Assembly: GCA_009739215.1 (NCBI GenBank)
Contig: VSJF01000007.1
Location: forward strand, 806,001 to 870,000
Length of the DNA: 64,000 bases
Source of the DNA: Floccularia luteovirens
Lineage: Eukaryota > Basidiomycota > Agaricomycetes > Agaricales > Squamanitaceae
Direction: 5' to 3'
A model generated the notes under the pieces. That model did not search any database, had not been told where the DNA came from, and saw only the letters and a program-made list of their open reading frames with translations. Below are positions 11,092-23,000 of the stretch, piece after piece. Position 1 is the first letter of the stretch. Each line of letters opens with the position of its first letter. Both the position numbers and the translations under genes were made by a program.

Positions 11092-12472
11092 CTATTCCAA
11101 TTTCTTTGTCTTGATCTCCCACATCCCATTTTTTCCTCGTGCTAAGCCTTCAAAAACAACCTTTCGACCCAGAAAGTCCACCTGTAATACCCCACGTGAA
11201 ATTTGTCCCGAATCACCACGACAGCGGTCATGGAAGGCAGATGCAATCGCAGCACGATCCACATCGTTCAGTTCCTCATTCCAATAATGTCTCCCACTGA
11301 TTTGTGAGAGGAGCTGGCGCCACATTTGGGTTAACACATCAAATACTGTGACACCATTAGGATGACTTTGGTGAATGTCAATGTACCAAGGGAGACGAGG
11401 ATGGTATAATCGCAGATTAGAAGCGGAAGGTTGGGTAGCCAATTGTGCAAAATCAATATCATTATAGTGACGCTGGAGGTTTAGAAATTCGAGAGCGTCT
11501 GACTGAAGAGGATTGTTACGAAGATCAAGGTAAATCGGCGGGCTTTGTGCCGAGAAGAGGAGTAGAGGGTGCAGGGTTCGTTTAATAGGATCTGTGTACT
11601 CTAAGGCCATGTTTAAAACTCCAGCGATAGTTGCGGGTATTACATCTCAAAACGTACCTTTTACATCAGACCGACTTTTTCCGACCCTGGATATGTACGC
11701 TGAGATTCCCGAGTGTGGTGTATAATCCGCTCTCCAGTCGCGCGGGCGTCTAGCAAGATTACGCTCATCATAAGTTTCGTTCTGAGAATAACCTGGATAG
11801 GGATTCATCTGATAATCCCCTGGTCCAAATGATGATGCCCGGCGAAGTCCATTTACACGATTTGCTGCAGCATTTTGAGAGCTCGTGCGTTGCATGGTAT
11901 GGACGTGTTGTCCTTGTTTTTGTCTAGTATTCCCTCCGTACCACCCTGCGTTCAAAGGTGCACCAAATGGTGAGTCCTGAGCTGCAGCTGGGAAGTACCC
12001 TGGTGGTTGGTTTTGAATGAAGGGAGAGTATGGAGAATGAGCGCTTGCTGGAGTGTGCGGTCCGTATGAGCCATTCGGAGTGGGTGCACCCCAAGTAGCT
12101 GCCGGAGTTGATGGTCCCCAGCCTGATGGAGGTGAAAAGGGAGAGTATTGGCCATAAGTCCAACTTTGAGCAGATACAGGTGCCGGACTATTCACAACGT
12201 TATTTGATTGTAACCAAGCTGGAAGCTGATTTGGAGGATGATAAGGTGTTCCACCTGGAGGTGGAGGTGGCCAGTTATGCGGGCTGTTAACACTTTGTGA
12301 CTAAGATTGCGAGGGACGATGTGTAATCGATCAAAGTAACTTACGTCGATTGAGCACCAGGAAACGGATCGTAAATTCCGGATTGTCCGCCATGTGTTGC
12401 GCCAGGAGGCGGGGGTATGAATGCAGCATTTTGATCCACGAGTTCAGGCATGTCACCCCATGGATTGGCCAT
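11092..12472 (-). CDS. DUF6699-domain protein with Pro/Gly/Tyr-rich N-terminus
   Basis: Function unknown. The family is largely confined to basidiomycetes. ATG at 12472 gives MANPWGDMPELVDQNAAF, followed by about 200 residues of low-complexity Pro/Gly/Ser/Tyr sequence (PPPPPGGTPYHPP, SPFSPPSGWGPSTPAATWG), probably disordered. After two introns (near 12290-12350 and 11605-11651, donor GTACGT) the folded C-terminal domain starts: LHPLLLFSAQSPPIYLDLR, then LPWYIDIHQSHPNGVTVFDV and VDRAAIASAFHDRC, ending WEIKTKKLE and TAG at 11092. The PP-IYLDLR and LPWYIDI elements are the reason for the DUF6699 call. It lies between the terpene synthase and the mevalonate kinase, but nothing in it suggests an enzyme. 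Confidence 0.82.
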
Positions 12473-13099
12473 GACTCTTTACTGTGTAAGCGATAGGAAG
12501 CAGGGAGGTCAATTGTGTATTGGACACCAGGTCAGTATGTCTTGTGGCTGGTGAGAGAAATAGGTCCTTCGATGTCGTTTAACTGGTTCGTAGGCAGTCT
12601 TGTGAAGACTTGTTGTTGACAAGGAGTTAGGAAAGGAGCCACTGATATTGGCTGATTCGTCGCCACTAGCCAAGAGTGGCCACTTCGTGATTCCGGGCTG
12701 AATGCGAACTTGCCACTTCAGACTGGCGCCTATCGCACTTCGGCTGAAGGCTCCGAGTCAGGAAATATGTTAATTGTGTTATAGAATATAGCAACAACAG
12801 CTTTTCTCCCGCTCTTGTACACCGAGCCGACAACTCAGCTGTGCTTTGTTTTCTTGTACTTGGGTTGCCAGAATTCTCATTCAAACTTGTACCTATAGCT
12901 AGTTGATCACGCAACCAGTCACTGGCACTGCCACGCCACACATAAATAAGGCACACCATATTTATCCACAGTGCCGCAGGAGGCAGTCTTTATGCATAGC
13001 ATACCAATGTCGGCAGTTTTATTACTACACCATCACTACCACAAAATGTTACAGAGTTGATTTCGTATACTCCGATAATCTCTTTCCAATATACACAGT
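12473..13099. other. Upstream region of the DUF6699 gene
   Basis: There are 627 bp between the DUF6699 ATG and the mevalonate kinase stop, both genes on the minus strand. It presumably contains the DUF6699 promoter and the upstream gene's terminator. Open stretches at 12666-12959 and 12903-13226 show no domain and were not accepted. Confidence 0.35.
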
Positions 13100-15010
13100 T
13101 CAAACATACAACCAACGTCCCAGGTCAGCTACCCATGCAGTTAAATCCGACTCAGCAACGGATTCAAAAGCAGGTCGCAAAGATTCGAGACCATCATCAC
13201 TCCCACCGCTCCCATTGTCCGCATAAGGTGTAGGAGTATCTGGAGGAGTGACCTGCCCAATCTCTCCTCTCGGTCTATTGACCCTGGATCCACGATTACG
13301 GTGCACTGCATAAGGTGACAAAATTCCAAGTCCACTTCCACCAACAGATGTGAGATAAGGCTGGAAGCCTTCGCGGATCAATTCGTTCATCAGATCTTGC
13401 AGTTCAGAGTCCTGGAAGTCTAGTAATCCAAATTGATAAATGGTGTTAGATTCTCAGCAACGTGTTGTATGACTATGACGAACCATCTGGGATCAGGGTT
13501 ACGGCGCATCCTCCCCCGCCGGCTCCAGTCAGTTTAGTGCTCAAACCATACGGTTCGGCTGTTTTGGAACGGATATTTTCTAGTGATGGATGTGATACAC
13601 CAAGAGTGACGAGGTGAGCGTGATTTTCTTTAATCAAAGCCTTGAAAAAGAACAGATGAGATAAACCGAAACGAGGAGAAAGGGACGTCATTGCATACAG
13701 ACAACGCGGATAATAAGTCGTGACGGGGTAGTTCAGGATCCGCAAGGGCCCTCCTGGCTTCATCACTGATGCTCTGAATAGCATTCAGGATATTGCCAAC
13801 TAGTTCCGGTTCCTGAACGACAGCCCCTCAATAAACACTCGTTTGTTAACTTCTCTGCCACCGGTATTACTCACATTAGCTTTTTTCTCTCCAACACCGG
13901 CGACGAGTTTCTTCGTATCTCGCGGAACTTTGGAATTAGTAAGGAGGAATTTAAAAGATTTGAATCTGTGAGTTGAACTATTAATAAGGTCCCAACAACG
14001 AAGTGGAAAAAAACGGATCATACCCCTGAATTGCTTCCATTCCACTTTGTTTTTGGAAACCGGCGCGTGTATAAGCTAGTGCACCTCCAAAAACTGCAAC
14101 GCTGTTATCTACACCGCTTGGGTTACCGTGCAAGATTTTCTCTGCCAAGAATGCCCATTGGTTTACCTTTTCGGCGACAGCAGGCGGAACTGCTCGTCGA
14201 CCTTGGTGTGATGTGTGAACATGACCAGTTGTAGCGGATGTTGGGGCAGGAAGTGGAGGGAGGCTGATTCTCCGGTGTGTGAGAAGGAGAGCTGTTGCTG
14301 CGGTCACTGAAAACGATGCAGAGGAGCCTAGACCTGCGCCAACTGGTAGGGTCGATCGAGCAGCAAAGTTCAATGATGGCCTATTATCTTGAAATCAGCA
14401 TCATGCCCGCGGACACGAGTGGATAACATACTTAACGTCTGGTTTGGCCAAGATCAGATACAAGTACAGGAACGCTAAAGTTGCGCTATGGGCATGCTTT
14501 ATTCCATCGCCTACCTCTTTCAGAGGTCCCGCGATGAGAGCATCGATTAGCTTCTGATCGAGTACCTCCGGCTGTTCCTGCCCCGCTACGACTGGAGTAA
14601 TGGCATCCCAGGGCAATGTATCAATGTTCCATTCATGGTAGAAGTCGTCAATATCATGGAAATGAACGGAAATTTTTGCATCGTCCCTAGGAGTCAAAAG
14701 ACCATAACACCGGAGGTCTACTGAAGCAGCGATGGCAGTCTAGAAAGAGGGGATCAGAAATAACTCTTCCCATTTAGCAACCGGTGTTGAATAACCGGCA
14801 CAAGATGGAAATAAGCTCCACCGCGACTTGAGGGGCGGATGCAAATGGACTGGAGACTAATATATATCCCAAGCAAGGAAATATACTCACTACACCATGT
14901 ACAACTGCATGTTCTCCGAACAAGATAACCTTTCCGGGGGCGCTGACAAACCATTCTTTGGGTTCATCGTCTCTCATTTTTGTATCTAGAGCTAGTTTCT
15001 GCAATGCCAT
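13100..15010 (-). CDS. ERG12: Mevalonate kinase, apparently the C-terminal half of a fusion protein
   Basis: Phosphorylates mevalonate in isoprenoid/ergosterol synthesis. GHMP-kinase motifs are all present: motif 1 WFVSAPGKVILFGEHAVVHG near 14893-14952, the nucleotide loop TLPVGAGLGSSASFSV near 14290-14350, a substrate-side segment ILHGNPSGVDNSVAVFGG, and motif 3 KLTGAGGGGCAVTL near 13490-13530. Exons were joined by hand, including KKAN to EPELVGNILNAIQSI across an intron ending at GTTCAG. The C-terminal tail is about 60 residues longer than usual and Ser/Gly-rich (PDTPTPYADNGSGGSDDG), stop at 13100. Possible independent starts are ATG at 15010 or 14977. The same frame runs upstream without a stop into cystathionine beta-lyase, leaving no room for a normal promoter or 5' UTR, so a fused polypeptide is the simpler reading. 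Confidence 0.9.
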
Positions 15011-16447
15011 ATTCAAGGTATTTTGTTGCCGAACATATTTGCCTTGTGTGACATCAAGTTTGACTGCACTGGCCTCGATCAGGGCGCGCTCAAGGTCGTC
15101 AAGGAGGTCGTGTGGGTCCTCGATACCAACACATAATCGGATGAGATCTTCTGGTAATCCACGAGCAGCACGAGTCGCAGCGTCAATAGACGCATGGCTG
15201 GGCAGTGTAAGGCAAGTATTATGACATGAAATAAGATCACGTACGACATGACACAAGGCATACTGATCAAGCTATTCACGCAGCCGAAACTGACGCTAAT
15301 CCCCCAAAGTCTTGTACTTGCAACAATTTTTTCACTGATCCCTTTATCACCTGTCTCGAAGCTCAAAACTGCTCCACTGCCATCTGCTATCCTTGCATGT
15401 ACTTCACGTCCTGGATGATCTTTCAAGCCGGGGTAATGAACACGGAATCCTAGGGAATGGAGATATTCTGCGACAATAGTTGCAGTTGTCTGCTGCCTGT
15501 CCATTCTTAACGCAATAGTCTTTATTCCGCGGAGCAGGAGGAAGGAATCAATCGGCGTCAGCGCGTTTCCAATTGCATTGATAGTAAATGCGATTTGCTT
15601 CGATTTGCTGATGAATAAAGGTATCCTCAAAAATATCACGTCCATACCTTGGCTAAATCGTCCCGATTGCAAATGACGGCACCGGCCATAAGATCGTGAT
15701 GTCCACTAAGGTATTTAGTCGCGCTATCGTAGACAATATCCGCGCCGTGTTCGAGAGGGCGTTGTAGGTATGGGCTCATCATTGTGTTGTCGACAACGAT
15801 TATGGCTCCAGGAGCGCGTTCTTTGACATCCTGACTAATGGTTGCCAGATCAACAATTTTTAACAGGGGGTTGGTAGGTGATTCGAGGAGAACCATGGCT
15901 GTCTTGGTAGGATGAATATATGAGTGCAAAGTAGCTGGATTTGTGGTATCAACATGGTGGATAGTAACTCCAACATGAGTGCGAATGTATGAGAGAAGAC
16001 GGTTCGTTCCTCCATACAAATCGTCACCAGCAATGACTTCGTCTCCTGGTTTGAGTATTCGTAAAATAACATCAAGAGCAGCCATCCCCGAGGACACAGC
16101 GAAGGCATGGGCAGCCGAAGAAATCTTGGCAATGTGGTGTTCTAGCGAGTAGATAGATGAGAGTTTCAGTATAGCGCCGGAATTGTTGGAAACATACCTA
16201 GATGGCTGCGCGTCGGATTTCCACTTCTCGAATAGTCATATTCACCATCTACGCCTTTGAATGTAGCAGACTGGTAGATTGGGACTGAACTGCTACCATA
16301 TTGGTCTTTCATATCCGGATTATCCACAGTTGCACATAACGTTGAGAATCTATAAGGTTTTCGCGGTCTTAGGGGCGATTCCGGTTCGGGCGTTGGGAGA
16401 TCGTGAGTGGGTTGATTTTTCGAGTTGGGGTCGATCGACGGTGTCAT
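15011..16447 (-). CDS. STR3: Cystathionine beta-lyase (PLP enzyme), apparent N-terminal half of a fusion
   Basis: PLP enzyme cleaving cystathionine to homocysteine in methionine synthesis. ATG at 16447 (MTPSIDPNSKNQPTHDLP). Motifs in order: STLCATVDNPDMKDQYGSSS, SATFKGVDGEYDYSRSGNPT, SSGMAALDVILRIL, the PLP region VVDNTMMSPYLQRPLEHGAD, and the Schiff-base lysine in DSATKYLSGHHD. Then LLRGIKTIALRMDRQ, and VSFGCVNSLISMPCVMS joined by an intron (GTACGT..CCCAG, about 15202-15251) to HASIDAATRAARGLPEDLI and RLCVGIEDPHDLLDDLERAL. A normal lyase would stop within a few residues. Here the frame continues through about 28 residues (including TQGKYVRQQNTLN) into mevalonate kinase with no stop codon. 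Cystathionine gamma-synthase is the alternative family member; beta-lyase fits the motifs better. Confidence 0.9.
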
Positions 16448-16668
16448 ACTGTCAGTACGAGTTCTTGAAGTGGTTAAAATGAAGAAAGAGATTGAGTGCT
16501 ATGGAAAACAAAAGCAAGGTGTAATGAAAAAAAGCAAAATAGGACGATTGTTGAATTACATTGAGCTACTACCGCTCAAAACGGCAACTGACTCTTACGA
16601 TGGCGTGCTTTGTACATAAGATTGCCCCAACCCCTAATCCGAGTCTTATACTTAGACTCCATTATTGT
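16448..16668. promoter_or_regulatory. Divergent promoter region of the lyase/kinase fusion and VPS71-like gene
   Basis: There are 221 bp between ATG codons on opposite strands, AT-rich with no obvious TATA. It must carry the promoters of both transcription units, including the only evident promoter for mevalonate kinase if the fusion is real. Confidence 0.45.
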
Positions 16669-17364
16669 ATGGCTCCAAAGAAAACTAGAGATCAATGTAA
16701 GTATCTTTGAGATGTTCACAATATACAATTGATCTCTGGCAGTCCCCCGGCAGACCAACGTGATCGTCCATCAACCCCTTGATCCTGAAGTCATCGCAAA
16801 ACGGACGCGACGCCATTTAGATGAATTAGAAGTACGGTTTCCGCGTTTAGCATAAGTCATGATTTTTACCATCTAACCATCTATCTAGAGGACAAATTAT
16901 GCAGAACATACGCTCTTGCAACTGGATAATAACGATGAAGGAAGCGGTAAATACGGGAGAGGTCGTGCAAGACAAACAATTTCGGATAAACGAAATTTAA
17001 ACATTCCAGGAAATTCTCCTGCTGCGAAAAAGAAAAAATCAACGATGAATGTACGAACGGCGCTTTTATATCACAAGAACCTTGCTACGCTGATTGAGGA
17101 GTCGGTATGCATCACGCTTACATATATGTATTGTCAGTTTCTGATATAGGTGCTTCATCTGATCAGAACATTGCGACCCTTCCTTCCTCTGTTCAAACAT
17201 ATTTAACTGCAGCAGTACCTCCTTCACCGTACCCTCCTCGAATGCTATGTTCTGTATGTGGCTATTTTGGGTCGTACAGATGCCGTAGATGTTCACTACC
17301 TTATTGTGACCGGAATTGTGAAGCTGCACATATAGATACTCGTTGTGAACGGAGGGTAGTATAG
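16669..17364 (+). CDS. VPS71: HIT zinc-finger protein, Vps71/Swc6 (ZNHIT1) homologue
   Basis: Subunit of the SWR1 chromatin remodeller that deposits histone H2A.Z. ATG at 16669 gives MAPKKTRDQFPRQTNVIVHQ once the first intron (GTAAGT..GGCAG) is removed. A conserved helix VIAKRTRRHLDELERTNYAE follows across intron 2, then a basic stretch (PAAKKKKSTMNVRTALLYHK). The last exon (after gtatgc..tatag) carries the HIT finger: CSVCGYFGSYRCRRC, YCDRNC and a final H/C pair (AAHIDTRCERRVV), TAG at 17362-17364. Position of the finger at the extreme C-terminus and the preceding PSPYPPRMLCSVC context match Vps71/ZNHIT1 rather than other HIT-finger proteins. About 170 residues, complete. Confidence 0.87.
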
Positions 17365-17564
17365 GGCCTTTTGTCGGCGGGTTGTCGGTTGTAAGTTATA
17401 CGTAGATTCGGCCGACAAATAAGATTTGTGAGGGCCTGGCACGTGTGATTATCACCCGCTAAGCACTGACTCGATTCCAAGCAATCATCATAAAATTTTT
17501 ATAAAGTGGCGCTTCTTCAGCCACTTATCCACCTTTCCTTCCTCCATCTTCCACGTATCTCATT

Positions 17565-19423
<1,859 letters not shown>

Positions 19424-20089
19424 GGTGCTGCCACCAAGAGCTTGTCTGCAAGCTTTGAGACTATTTCGCGAGTATAGCTCGGCTTCAGCTTCACTCCGCG
19501 AGATCTTATCTATCACCTTACTTTAAAAACATCAAGAAAGGCACAGCGCCTTTCAAAGGGCCACCAGCATATTTCGTTGTACTATATAGATACATATTTC
19601 ATTACCCTCTTTGTCATTGAAAGAAAAAGTGTACTTCGCCATTAGTTAATGTGCAAAAAACTCTATCAGTCAATCTTTGAATTTGATTCCAAGAAATATA
19701 AGTTAATAATTGAATACGAAAACAATCTGAACTACTTTAAAAAATTTGCTACAATATGTATATATGCCATGGTCAGACAAAAATAGGGGCACAAGGGGAG
19801 ACAGAATGGAGTGAGGGCACAGAGACCAAGTTAACACGATCGACGAGGGCGGGGAGGTGGTGGGAATAATGCAAAAAAGAGGCTACGAATACAAAAAAAG
19901 AACATGTTTGATGATAAACATAACATACTGCTTGGTATATTTTGACAAGTGGGGATCCTGTTGATATTATGCAAATGGGATGGGGAGGAAAGATCAAAAG
20001 CCTTCTCAATTATGCATTGAAGAGTCCATTTGTTTTCTTCGGACGGTTAATGACCAAATGAGCTGGTAAAATCGGGGGCACACAATAGG
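19424..20089. other. Convergent intergenic region, LYS20 / histidine kinase
   Basis: AT-rich with poly-A runs and a palindrome-poor 3' region. It presumably holds both 3' UTRs. Nothing else could be supported. Confidence 0.4.
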
Positions 20090-23000
20090 TCACGATAATC
20101 CAAGTTTATGGAACATATTATCGAGCGTCCTAAAGGCAACTGGCTTAACGAGGCTAGTTGATTCCCATTAAGCACAATGAGAGGCAGATGTTAAAAATAA
20201 TCAGACGTACTAGCCGTCAACACCCGCCTCAAATGCACGACGTTTGTCCTCCAAAGACGACATTCCTGTTAAAGCCAGGATACTGGTCGGACGCTGCTTC
20301 TTGTTAGACTCCGCGCGTCTTGACTCGATCTGGCGGATCTCTGCAGTTGCTGAAACGCCTGGAAATTTTACTTGTTATCGTGTAAAGGATATTACGAACG
20401 TATATATCTCACCATCGAGAACAGGCATCGAGAGATCCAACAGTACGACGCTAGATACAAAACGTGAACATAGAAAAAGAACTAGTAAAGGATACACCAC
20501 TTACTCAAACGGACCTTCTTGTGCAAAGATGTTTACACCATCACGGCCATCAACAGCATCACGGAACCCGTAGCCCTGTAAACTATGGGTCAGCAACCCT
20601 GAGAAATCCGAGGAGAGCTCGTAGACAACTTGGATTACCTTGTTTGATAGCCATTTTATGCTTGTAGCAATATTATGTCAAGATGAGGCAAAGGGACAGG
20701 ATGTAATCTTGGGCACTTACAGAAGATTACGAAGAATATTATTGTCTTCAACGACCAGCACCCGGGATTGACGGGTTGAGGTATTCAAAGAGCCAACTGA
20801 AGATTTCAAAAGTGTGCCTCCGGGTCCTATTGTGATGGTTGGCATGATAGTATCCGGGTCAGGTGTCTCATTGCACTCCACAGATGGTGCCGAACGGTTG
20901 GATGATGATCCTGGGATAGCATTCGCTGTAAGAGAACGCGGTCCCATTGACGGTCTTGTAATGCTCAAGGATCGACTATGGCTCTCTTCCGAGTTGCGAC
21001 GGAGAATACCCAATTTATTTTCGATCGTAGGTACTTGTCCAATGGTTTCCCTCGCATTACTACCAATTGGGGTCCTCCCATACGATTTTGTTCCAATCCT
21101 CAGAGCGTGTACACACTGGCTTAGGACATGGCGGAGACGCGAAGGACCTCCGGGCTTATACAGTATCCGGCAAAACCCGCCAATATTTTCGTGCTCATCG
21201 ACGATTGACATGATCATTGGACTTCCCAGTGCTGCAGAAAGTATAATAAAGGGCCGACTCGTGTCTCGTTGTTCCGTTGCGGCAATTATTGGCGCGGGGT
21301 CATCATTAACAATGACGATGTCTCCAAGTTCTGTGCCAGACTTGATCTCAAAACCCCACCAAGACTCAAGATAGTTACGCAATGTTCTGTCAAGGAGGTG
21401 AGTACCCCTATGTGAGGTATCGAACCCAACCAATGAAATCGAGCGATTTTCACATTCTTCAAACGACAGGACGTCTGTATCTGGCCCAGATACCGCACTG
21501 TCTGGTAGGTCGGCGAAGAACGTGACCTTGATTTCTGTCCCGACACCTTCTTCGCTCCAGACGTCGACCTTACCACCAACGCTCTCAGATGTGACAATAC
21601 TGCTAACAATGGCAAGACCCAGTCCAGTCCCGGTTTGCAAGGGGTTTTCTTGTGAGAATGGGTGGAACAACTGATTCTGTGATCAAAGAATCAGTATATG
21701 TGCTTAATCGACGATGTTGAATGTAAGCACCTTCAAGAAATTTTGGCTAATACCCTACGTATATGGTGCAGTCAGCTAAATAATACAGGCAATGTCAACT
21801 ACACACACCTTTCCCGTATCAAACACACAAAGTTCTATTTTCTCCTTGTCTGGAGGGTCGCCATCTCCGCAAGGTAAATTTCGTAGTCTGACATGAACGA
21901 AGCCATCCTAAAGATATTTCCGTAAGACAGCTGAGCCGACTTTGTGATATTTTCATAGCTGCAAATGACTTACCGATGTGAATTTTAAACTGTTACCGAA
22001 TAAATTCATTAAAACCCGCCGAATACCACCTTTCTCGCATCGAAGCGTCCAGCCCTATCGTATATTCAGTAAAGTTAGATCAAAAAGCAGCTGAACCTCT
22101 TACTCCTGCTCGATTACCGATATCTACTACAGTCTCGACAGTTTTTCTTCTCGCATTTGTATTTGGCTGATCCTCTATAGGAGGTGAATACACGCTACCG
22201 ATACCAGAGTCACCCATTATAGCAGTGCGAGCTTGGTGTCCAATCCAACACCCATCTACTGCTTCTTCAACAAGTTGCATCAAGTCAACTCTATAGGTTT
22301 CATCAGTTGCATGTCAAAAAGATCAGGAAAAGAATCAGGCCCACTGGGAAGTCGATAAGATATTTTCTACCCCGCCCGCCTTTGAATTCCCGCTCAACTT
22401 TGTGAAGTCAAGGACATGGTTCACAGTTTCCACGAGCGAAGTTCCACACGCTTGAACAGTCTGAAGGAATGATGATTGTGAGTGAGTTAACGGACTTTCG
22501 CTGAGAAGTTCCGCGGCAGCCAAGATCTGTTAGACCGCCTTAGTGAGACAAAAGTTTGTTTTATTATGAATAATGCGAACCCCATGAAGCGGTGTGCGAA
22601 GTTCGTGCGATATACTAACTGTTGTGTTAGTAAGTTGTGATTCCCTGGTACATTCAACTTACTTTGAGATGAACAAACTTTTAGCTTTATCGGCGAGTAT
22701 CATCCTTCGTTTCAATACAGCAGATAGTATAATAACACCTTGGTTGGTCGATCAATATGAATGAGAGAAGCACGTGATGAGAGTGAATTTTACCTATTGC
22801 TCTGAGATATGATAATTCATGTCCTTCCAGCTGTAAAGAACTTAATTTCACAAGTCAACAATCAGTAACTTGAAGCGACTCACAAATCGTTTACTTTGAT
22901 CATATGTATTATATGCGCAGAGCAATGCAAAGGGTCTTTTATCGATATTGAATATAGGAACCGCTGCAAACCACATGACACGCAATGAATAGAAAGTGGT

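Noticed and set aside
12666..13226. Open frames between DUF6699 and mevalonate kinase
   Set aside because: No domain, weak start context, and partly antisense to the mevalonate kinase 3' exon.
20717..21670. Plus-strand 186-codon frame at 20814-21374
   Set aside because: Antisense shadow of the histidine kinase coding exon.
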